A stretch of 64,000 bases of DNA from Galerina marginata (Eukaryota > Basidiomycota > Agaricomycetes > Agaricales > Galerinaceae). Of this stretch, positions 55,901 through 64,000 are shown piece by piece. A model generated the notes under the pieces. That model had not been told where the DNA came from, made no database searches, and was given only the letters and a program-made list of their open reading frames with translations. The position numbers and the translations under genes are program-made. The stretch is from contig JAECYW010000005.1 of NCBI GenBank assembly GCA_023014335.1, positions 2,046,001-2,110,000 of the forward strand, in the 5' to 3' direction. The first letter of the stretch is position 1, and each line of letters starts with the position of its first letter.

Positions 55901-57775
55901 GATGGACCAACGTAATTGATCTCGAGGACTGAGGTAGGAGGCTCTGAAAAGTGGGCGTCTAGCGCTAGGACTTGGACCAAAGAACGGCGGGTCAGAAAGA
56001 ACGTATGGGACGGGAAGAAGAGAGGAATGGCGGGCGAGAAACTTGAAGACGCCTACTTATATTGGATGATGTCATGTTCAGGGGATAGAGCCAAACAACC
56101 GAATCTGGAAAGGCGACTGCGGCTAAACACTAAACTTCCAAGACGGGCTCTGGTATCGCGCACTGCAGGGATCAAGCAGGGATACAGATGCTTCAAGAGC
56201 ACGCAGAACAAATATATGTTTCCGCACTCCAGATGCGGCCAAGCAGAGTTCAACTCTGTATCGGAGGCTTGGGAGATCATCGAATCATTGATTCGCATAT
56301 GGTTCGCACCGATTTATTTGTTGACGCCAGGTCTACATGCCCGAAGATAAAGGCTGATAATAGGATGCAAAAAACAGTCAAGGCAACGACGATAAGTGCT
56401 GATATAGTGTCACGGTACTGACAGTCCTCGAGCAATAGAAGCTATAGAAACGCAGAATTTCAAAAACAGGCAAGATTACTATCGCTTCAACGACAGTAGT
56501 AGGAAAAGTTCAGAGAGAAGCGCGCCTACCGCAAGGCGCGGAAATTTAAGAGGCGCTTTCCATCGGTCGGTGCTCCAATGAGAAGCTCGAGAAGGAGGGA
56601 GCACGATTTCGACCCAGTCTACTCTTTAAAATCCAAAGACCGGCAGTGTATGCAGTATACGTACTGCTTCCTGTCTAGACTCTAGAGCCCTTAACTTCCC
56701 GGAGGGCAGCTTGGAAAAACCGCAGAGTGTTCCGAGTCATGGTCGTCCGGCATCCCAATGGTCCTTGTTACTAAGTTAGCCTGGAAAGAATATCTGCGCC
56801 CTTTAAGTTTATTTGCAATGTCATTGTCGAGAACTCCCTGGGTGTCTTGCAATAGTTGGAACGGTCATAATGGTGACAAAGGAGAAGGTTTCAACTGGGC
56901 TGATCATGACGCAACGACCAAGCAACAACGCGTGACGAATACTGGTGACATGTTGTCACACATGTGTTCTCTTCCAAACGTTGATCATCATGGAGGCGCC
57001 TCTTCGTTGCGAAGTGCTCAATCTCCAACGCTCAAGTCCCACACAGCTCTTAAATTTCCGTCTTCGGCTCCTAGTTGGCACTCAATACCACAATGAAGGA
57101 AGTTAATTGTGCTTGGGTTGAGCGTGTTGCCTCGAGCACGATTGTTACATGGCTTACATTTTTTCCCCGTCCAGAATCCCGAGTTTGTAGGCGAGTACAA
57201 AATTTAACTAAACTGCCAATCTAATGCCACTTAGTACAGTATTTTTCCAACAATTTCTGTCATAATTCATCTCGACTTCTATGTGCACCTTATTTATTAT
57301 CATTTATCAAGCCTTCAAGCTTCAAGCTTCAGTTTCGGCCCAACTGTATGATCGATGCCACGTAGGCTCAACGTCTGGCTTTTTCGCGTTAGTTAGTGCT
57401 AGAACCGTTACTTGCCGCTCTTCAAGCCCCAAACTAATTTAAAGCGGAAATCAACCTATGTTTCTGGTGACTGGTAAGTAATGGGCATGATAATGTACCA
57501 CGCAAAATGGTCGAAGGTGACTCAAATCTCTGACATACTGTATACTCACCGCAGGGATCGATCCGCATCACTGGGCATTTACGTTCATTTACTATACTTG
57601 GAAAGGCGCTAGTGGCTGCTGTATAAATTTGATTGATGTCAAGATTTCTTCTTGTTCGGCCCCGTGTCATTGGTCAAATGGAAGACTAGAGCAGTTAAAA
57701 GAAAGACGATGACGCGACGACCTTGCAACTTCCCCCCTTCCTTCACTCTCATTTCACGCCCCATAGGCCGCACAA
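55901..57775. other. Intergenic between divergent genes
   Basis: About 1.9 kb between the secreted-protein gene (minus) and the GH47 gene (plus). It holds both promoters. ORFs up to 144 codons lack domain features. A GGATCGATCC palindrome near 57,556 looks tRNA-like at first sight but does not fold. Confidence 0.45.
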
Positions 57776-60265
57776 ATGCTGGCCGTCCAAACACTCGTTT
57801 TTGCTCTTGGAGCTTTCCTTTCCTTACCTCAAGTCACACTGGGGCATCTCGTCCAAAAACCGGGTCTGGTTGTCCCGCCAGACAACGTGAAGTACAAAGA
57901 AGACGTGAAGAAGATATTTACAGACAGTTATTCGGCCTACAAGTGCGTGATTGCAAGTGAGTTCTGTATGTCGAAATTTGACGTCCTTGTTTTCCAGAGA
58001 ATTCGCGTTTAAGCATGATGACGTTACTCCTATTGGTAGAGGTTCGTAGACTTTCACCTCCGTTGTGTTGTCTGGAGTTATTTAAGCCCTGTAGGTTTCA
58101 TCGATGGTCGCAATGGCTGGGGTATGTGGGACTGTGCCAATTGTAGCTCCAGTTTCAAACGGTTTTTTTTAGGCGCGACTATAGTTGACGCAATGTCCAC
58201 AATGGTATAGTGTTCTTGCCTATGCGATACACCATCATTTAATCCTAATTTTTGCAGAAAATCATGGGTCTCGATGTAAGCCTTCTCTTTCGTTTGTTGA
58301 TCGGATCTCTCAAACTTGTTTGACCTTTCCAGGACCTTTTCTCAGAAGCCGTTGGCTTTGCCTCAAATATCGACTTCAGTAAATCGAATACCGCTGATCT
58401 TGTCAGGTGCCCTCAACTTTATTCTTCATTTCAAAGAAAGCGACCTGAACATCAGTATCAAGCGTTTTCGAATCTACAATTCGATACATGGGGGGCCTAC
58501 TGAGCGCTTACGAATTGAGCGGAAAGCAACATCCCACTCTTGTGACCAAAGCAAAGCAATTGGCTGATAAGTTGACATACGCTTGGATTGGTGTGAGTCG
58601 TCTAGCTAGGGTCCAATCTCTTCTCCTGACCTACACACGAAGGACAATGATATTCCCTTTGGTCACATCGACTTCAGTAATAATGCCATTCAAAACCAAA
58701 CGGTAAGTCGCATGGATCTGAATGTTCCATATCCTACTGACCTTACCCTCAAGACGAACATTGCCGAAGCTGGAACCGTAAGTTGGCCTATTTTATCAGT
58801 TTCCGGATCCGACTGATACCCGAATGAATTCGTTTCCCTCCAACAGCTAACACTCGAGTGGGCCATGCTGAGCAAGTATACTGGTGACGAAAAATATCGA
58901 AAACTTGCCGAAAAATCTGCCCGTCATATTGCGCAAGGGGGTGCCCCACTGCCTGGACTTCCAGGACAAGGTATCGATCCTAATACTGGGCTTCCAGTGG
59001 GTAAATATGTCGTAAGCATTGTAGCTCTTCAAGTGTAATCTGCGTATAACCGGTCCTCGTGAGTAGACCTGGGGAGGAGGATCTGATAGCTACTTTGAAT
59101 ATCTCATCAAATATGCTCGTCTGAACAACACCGCCGACCCACTCTTCGCAGATTCTTGGAGAACTGCAGTCGATTCATCGATTCGCACATTGCTGAAGGT
59201 ATGCGTTCCAATTTCGACAGGTGAATGCAATCACATATTATACTCAGGTTTCCGCTTCTGGAGAATGGTCGTATTTGGCTGACTATGACGATGACAAGAA
59301 TATTCGCCATGTCGGTTCTCATCTTGCGTGTTTCCATGGAGGAAATTGGTTGTTAGGTACGGTGACTTTGCCCTGCCCTTATCATTTGTGCAGAGGATGT
59401 CCTAACGTTCCAAGGTGGTAAACTGACGAACAACCAAACCGTGGTTGACATCGGACTGCGACTTGTCGATGCGTGCTGGAACACTTATGTGTCCACTTCG
59501 TATGTAAATTTTATTTGTATTTGGGTGATCATTTCTCATGAGACACAGCATGGGCATTGGCCCGGAAAGCTTTGCGTTTGTTTCTCAAGATGGTTCCTAT
59601 ACCGGTAGCACGAGCATCCCATCACCATCGCAAATCACTTTCAATCTCGAGCACGGCTTCTATATCACCGGATCCTATTATATTCTACGCCCAGAAGTCT
59701 TGGAGTCGAATTTCTATGCGTGGAGAGTAACAGGAGATACCAAATACCTGCAACGGGCTGCTTTGGCTGTAAAGAGCTTCCAGACTTATCTCAAGGACTC
59801 GGGAACGGGGGGTTACGCTGGAAGATGGGATGTGAATGACGTTAATTCAGATTGGATCGATGACACGGAGAGCTTTTGGTACGCAGAGGTGTTGAAGTAT
59901 CTGTAAGCTCATGTGTTTTATCATTAATACGTTATGAGAAGAGCTGATTGGGCTGCTGTACCCTAGGTATCTGACATTTGACGACCCTTCGAACATCAGC
60001 CTTGATAAGTGTCAGTCGTTCTCCCATTTCATCGGTGAGGCGCCTAACTTACTACAACTTCACGACAGACGTATTCAACACCGAGGCACATCCATTCCAA
60101 GTGCCCCCTCCAACAGACGCATATGGAACAGGCAATATCCAGCCGCCACACCCACCTGCTCAAACGGTTCCTGGAAATTTGCCACAGGTTAGTGCCCTAC
60201 CAGGCTTGCCATCTTTATTGGCCGGCATTGGGGAAATTGTCTCTGAAACTGTCCAAAATTTGTGA
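57776..60265 (+). CDS. GH47 alpha-1,2-mannosidase (class I)
   Basis: A signal peptide (MLAVQTLVFALGAFLSLPQV) starts at the ATG at 57,776. Many short introns separate family blocks: VKKIFTDSYSAYK, then EFAFKHDDVTPIG, then ATIVDAMSTM, IRYMGGLLSAYELSGK, TLEWAMLSKYTGDEKYRKLA, DSYFEYLIKYARL, IRHVGSHLACFHGGNWLL, MGIGPESFAFVSQDG, WRVTGDTKYLQRAALA, DTESFWYAEVLKYL and FNTEAHPFQVP. The FNTEAHPF end is the calcium- and substrate-binding motif of family 47. The first intron has a GTGCGT donor at 57,943. The enzyme trims alpha-1,2-linked mannose from N-glycans and is inverting and calcium-dependent; the signal peptide without an obvious later membrane anchor suggests a secreted or ER-lumen form. A Pro-rich tail follows. 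Confidence 0.9.
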
Positions 60266-60729
60266 ACTTTTAAGACCGAGGAACAAAAAGCTTGGATTGC
60301 TCTAAATCATTCGTTCTGTGGAGACCCTAAGCTTGGATCCTGTACCGGTTTGTGGGGTGGAGGGTGAATATGAAGTCACGTTCGATAAACTGATATGTTA
60401 GACGGCCTACTAAGTAAAGTTTGAATGGTCCTCGTATGTTCTTGTTTTTGGTTTGGTTCCAGGAGCCTTTGAGACTGTGCGCTACTCTTGGGGACGCTCA
60501 ACAGTTCGGTGCGATTTCGGCCCGGGCCGGCTCTCTCAAGCTACGGGCGCCTAATCTAGTCCCTTGTTCGGTATCGCCGCAGAAGCCGATCACGTCACCC
60601 TGGTAATAACCACGAGTAAACTTATATTGAGGAATATTTTGAATCAACGATTATTTGTATGTAAAATGTCCAGAGTCTAAATAAGATTCGGATATCAAGC
60701 TAAATGCACTGTCCTGGATATGTAAGAAT
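60266..60729. other. 3' intergenic between convergent genes
   Basis: About 460 bp between the GH47 stop and the stop of the minus-strand GPI-type gene. No feature was recognised. Confidence 0.4.
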
Positions 60730-61482
60730 TCAGAACGCGACGACGGTCATTCCTGCAACTGCACCAAGCAGAACGACTGCCATACTGTGTTTTGTAGAGG
60801 CGCTTGAGCCACCAGTATGCGAAAAGTCGCTAGTGCCGTTAGTATTGGTGACATTTGAAGGCCCCGGATTCGAGGCCGTCGAGGAGTTGCTGGCGAATAT
60901 TGGCGAGCCGCAGATAGGTAAACTGGTGGGATATCCGGCAATGGTGGATGGAAATACAGTGGTGCATGAACCGTTTGTCGTGTACACAGTTGCGTAGACG
61001 CTTGTGGTCAATGCACGGCTAGTTGGAATAACTTGGCCGCTGGCCCATCCAGTAGCGTTGACGATGGCAGTAGCATTGACGATGGCAGTGGCATTGACGA
61101 TGGCAGTGGCATTGACAGTGGCAGTGGCATTGACAATGGCAGTACTACCGCCTTGATCACTAAACGAGTCATTCGCAGAGGTTGTGATCGGGTAAGGGGC
61201 TCCGGATATAGATGTCCCAGTGGCGTTCACGAGAACGATACAAGAAGAAATCGGGAAGGTCGCTGAAGCATACGTGGGGCTCGGGGTATTGGAAAAATTT
61301 CCAGCGGTCGGAGAGCTAATTGCTGTATTGTTCGGCGCAAGGGTTGAATCGGAAACTGAGCTAAACCCTCTATTGTTGACCCCGTCAGCCATAGATAAAC
61401 ATGAATAGGAGGAAATAATGACGTACTGTGCTTTTGCAGAAAACATCATCAGAAGGCCCGTTGCGAGTGCGTAGCCCTTCAT
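60730..61482 (-). CDS. GPI-anchored-like, Asn-Ala-Thr repeat protein
   Basis: A single ORF of 250 codons starts at 61,482. It has a signal peptide (MKGYALATGLLMMFSAKAQ), a Ser/Thr/Asn-rich body with many N-glycosylation sequons, and a C-terminal hydrophobic stretch (MAVVLLGAVAGMTVVAF) after small residues (GGSSAS), the usual layout for GPI anchoring. In the middle, VNATAI repeats about five times. A Cys pair in CTTVFPSTIAGYPTSLPIC may form a disulfide. It is probably a cell-wall or surface protein. No enzyme motif is seen. Confidence 0.65.
   Translation of the reverse strand: MKGYALATGLLMMFSAKAQYVIISSYSCLSMADGVNNRGFSSVSDSTLAPNNTAISSPTAGNFSNTPSPTYASATFPISSCIVLVNATGTSISGAPYPITTSANDSFSDQGGSTAIVNATATVNATAIVNATAIVNATAIVNATGWASGQVIPTSRALTTSVYATVYTTNGSCTTVFPSTIAGYPTSLPICGSPIFASNSSTASNPGPSNVTNTNGTSDFSHTGGSSASTKHSMAVVLLGAVAGMTVVAF
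61051..61147 (-). repeat. 18-bp tandem array encoding VNATAI
   Basis: Five nearly identical 18-bp units with the plus-strand core GCAGTGGCATTGACGATG lie inside the GPI-type gene. Each adds one NAT glycosylation sequon. Unit number is likely variable between strains. Confidence 0.85.
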
Positions 61483-64000
61483 GTCGTAAAAAATTATCGA
61501 TAAGGGAAAGAAATATAATTCGGATGTGGAGCTGAAGGAGTGGCTTGGGGAGGTTCCAGGTATTTATCCTCTAGAACGATTCTGGGTTTGAAAGGAGCCA
61601 CGGTGATTGGAGACCGTATACGAAAGTAATGGTTGTACTGCGGCGTTTTGAAACCGCGGATTGGTATGTATGTACTTCATTCAGTGGTACCGGTAAGGGC
61701 CGAGGCCATCTGCCTTAATTCCCCGGGTTACTGTCCTAACAGCAAGATTTGTGGAAACGATCAATTGAATTTTGCGACTCTAAGCTTGCTCCATTCACCC
61801 GCTTGCGGCAGTAGCAATATTACCCAAAGAAAATCAAACGAGACGTTCCCTACATAGACAATTCTACCCTTAGCCGGCTACGAAACTGCCTTACTTTACC
61901 GTTATAAAACCGCCAAGTTAAAAGGCCAAACTTGACCGTCAACTGAAAGGTCGTGAAACATGGTATGGGGGGCAATGTATACTTAATGTTCTTACTTACA
62001 ATTGCCAAGTTTCTGCCCTTGCAAAGTATTCTAAAAATCGTTGGTGACAAGGTAGCAAGTAAGGTAACTAGTATACCAACGACGTTAACGAAACTTCCGA
62101 ATAGCAGAGCTTCAACGGAAAGATATAAGGTAGAGCCGAAACTTGAAAGGAAGAGTTCAATCCTACTGTATGTCAGAGCCTCACTGGCGCCTCTCTGAAG
62201 TTCGCGCAGTATGTAATTTTAAGTTGAGATTCTGTTTTATTGCTTTTTGGTGCGAGGTACCTCTTTAGCGAAGAAGGATCGGTGTGGCTATGTATCTCTC
62301 TTGGCGAAATCCCGGCCTCTGTATCCCTTGCTCCTGTCAAAATTATGACCCCATCCGCAGCTTCACTTCACATCTTGTTGCGTTGATATCTATCCCTGAT
62401 TTCTCCGATTGCACCACACCGATCTGCAGCGATATTCATCACATCCATCTCCTTGATACACTTCATCTCACTATAATCCTCTGTTTTTGATTCATTTTTC
62501 ACTTTCCTACCAAACTCTTATTGTCATATTCGTCCGGGTTGAAACCAATTGTTGGTTCAACCCTTAGATACAATACAAGCGGGTATGTAGAGTCATTCAG
62601 TTGAGCCGAGGTCGTCTCTCCGAAGTTTGCGCCAGTCGGTTAATTTCTGCGATAGCCATCTAAAGCCTTATCTCTTCTCACATCGTCTCGACCATTCATT
62701 TGGTCCCATGTGTCTAGTACCATGCAAACTACCACACAATCAGAGGTTAAATGTATGAAGTGTTTCTTACAAAAAGTACTCAAGCAAGTCCTAAACGGCG
62801 GACTCGTGAATTATCTGAGTCTAGCCTGCTCCGAGTCTTTGCCAGTGCAAGCTCAGTGCGTGCTGTAATTGCTGTTGGCAGTATTTTGAGCCTGGAAATA
62901 TTGGAAAGGGGTTAACATTTAGCCCTAAGGTTAATTTACTTGACCAGAATTAAGGTACTTACGGGAGTTGGGGAGGGAGACATTCAAGTCATTCCGGTTG
63001 ACGCGTTGTTGACGCGCTTGCCACTGCCAGAGGGCCAGCGTGCTCGAGGTGCGGCAGCCTTAGAGACTTTACATTCTAAAAGCCTATCAAAGGCCTGGTG
63101 CACATAAGCTTGATAATGAAGGTGATATGCATGGCCCGGGTCGCTGACAAGTCAGAAAGCTAATGTCATGGACCCTAAGGTTCCCGATATAGTAACGACT
63201 GGTCCATAAGCGGTTTAGCAACAAATTTATTTATTTGAAAAATAAATAATTACAAAATCAGGGTAAGTAAACCATGACGACTATCGTAGCTTGACCCTGG
63301 TCCTCTTTCGACAGTTTCGATGCGCCTGTCATTCTAACATATAGAACAATAGGCTCGAAATCAGCTATATCTACCTACTACATTGCAAGGTTTGTAACGT
63401 CGCCTGACCGCAATGGGCTTCGAAGTTTTCGATGACTTCAGCTTGTGGAGACGTTATCGACACATTCCCACTGCTTAAATTTAAATCCGTAAGTTGGGAC
63501 TTGCTGGTTATGATGCGTATGTGCAGTTCCGTGCCATTCTACAAAGAGGGATTGCCCTTACATTCCCTCAGTTACAGGTCTCGAAATCACTAGGATCCCA
63601 TAACACTGAACAAGAGGGTTGTCAAATCAGTTGGACGAGTTTCGGTACTTGACCGTGGTCACCATTACACGCGTTCACAAGACAACTACCTAGGTTTCCC
63701 AAGCCCCTCTTCAACGCGACCACGCGTCTCGCGGCCCTTCTATCGATCACGGGATGCCATACCATGTGAGGAAGTGAGAAATCGACGACCAGGATAAAAT
63801 GTAGACCGCTTGAAGCGAGAGTTTGCTCTCGCACTCTCTCAAGGTCGAAAGCCCTCTGTCAATGCTACGACGCTCGGTCTCCTTTTGGCGCAGTCTTTCG
63901 CATGCCAACTTATGAAAACGCGTCACCTCATGATATTGAAAAGTTGAAGTCACCCAATGAAAGGCATACACGCAATCGAATTCAGAATACTTGGTGGCTT
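61483..64000. other. Gene-poor right end of the window
   Basis: About 2.5 kb without a supported gene. ORFs are short and unlike known proteins. The first part is the promoter of the GPI-type gene. An AT hairpin (TATTTATTT/AAATAAATA) lies near 63,225-63,250. Confidence 0.45.

Noticed and set aside
57540..57590. tRNA-like GGATCGATCC with flanking GCAG
   Set aside because: The T stem does not pair and no acceptor or anticodon arm can be built around it.
61033..61266. Plus-strand SGIDDGS repeat ORF
   Set aside because: It is the antisense of the VNATAI repeat array in the GPI-type gene.
63220..63255. AT-rich hairpin as a possible terminator or origin
   Set aside because: A simple TATTT/AAATA palindrome with no neighbouring gene; chance in AT-rich DNA is enough.

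Overview
The window looks like nuclear DNA of a mushroom-forming basidiomycete (Agaricomycetes). Genes are cut by many introns of about 40-65 bp with short GT...AG (sometimes GC...AG) junctions. The transposases are of the Plavaka and Tnp2/CACTA kinds typical of these fungi, and one tRNA gene carries a eukaryotic-style intron after position 37. All family names come from motif recognition by eye; no database search was run.

Layout. 1-~10,915 (minus strand): a Ty3/gypsy LTR retrotransposon cut by the left window edge, with putative 5' LTR, primer-binding site, gag, protease, an unusual ~1,145-residue GC-rich extra module, then reverse transcriptase and RNase H. 10,919-19,620 (minus): an unrecognised multi-exon gene followed by a nearly complete Plavaka-type transposase gene. 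20,233-27,253 (plus): two tandem paralogues (742 and 691 aa) with conserved introns and a C-terminal zinc-deaminase signature resembling the fungal OTT_1508-like deaminases; between them lie broken genes and a perfect hairpin. 27,349-31,430: a Helitron-like relic, a small three-exon gene, a CAGCTG-rich repeat field and a 557-bp hAT-like MITE with an 8-bp target duplication. 32,220-34,952 (plus): a multi-exon membrane protein. About 35,180-44,290: a probable CACTA/EnSpm element with a small gene paralogous to the one at 29 kb, an apparently intact 13-exon Tnp2-like transposase and a convergent coiled-coil gene.

44.7-61.5 kb is gene-dense and more ordinary: a flavin monooxygenase-like protein, an intron-containing tRNA-Arg(ACG), an F-box protein, a PH-domain protein, a secreted Gly/Leu-repeat protein, a GH47 alpha-1,2-mannosidase and a GPI-anchored-like protein with Asn-Ala-Thr repeats. 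61.5-64 kb holds no gene I can support.

The left two thirds is therefore a transposon-rich accessory region in which the deaminase pair sits between mobile elements, and the right third is conserved housekeeping or secretory sequence. The best candidates for under-described biology are the deaminase pair, the extra module in the retrotransposon, and the small accessory protein family associated with CACTA-like DNA.
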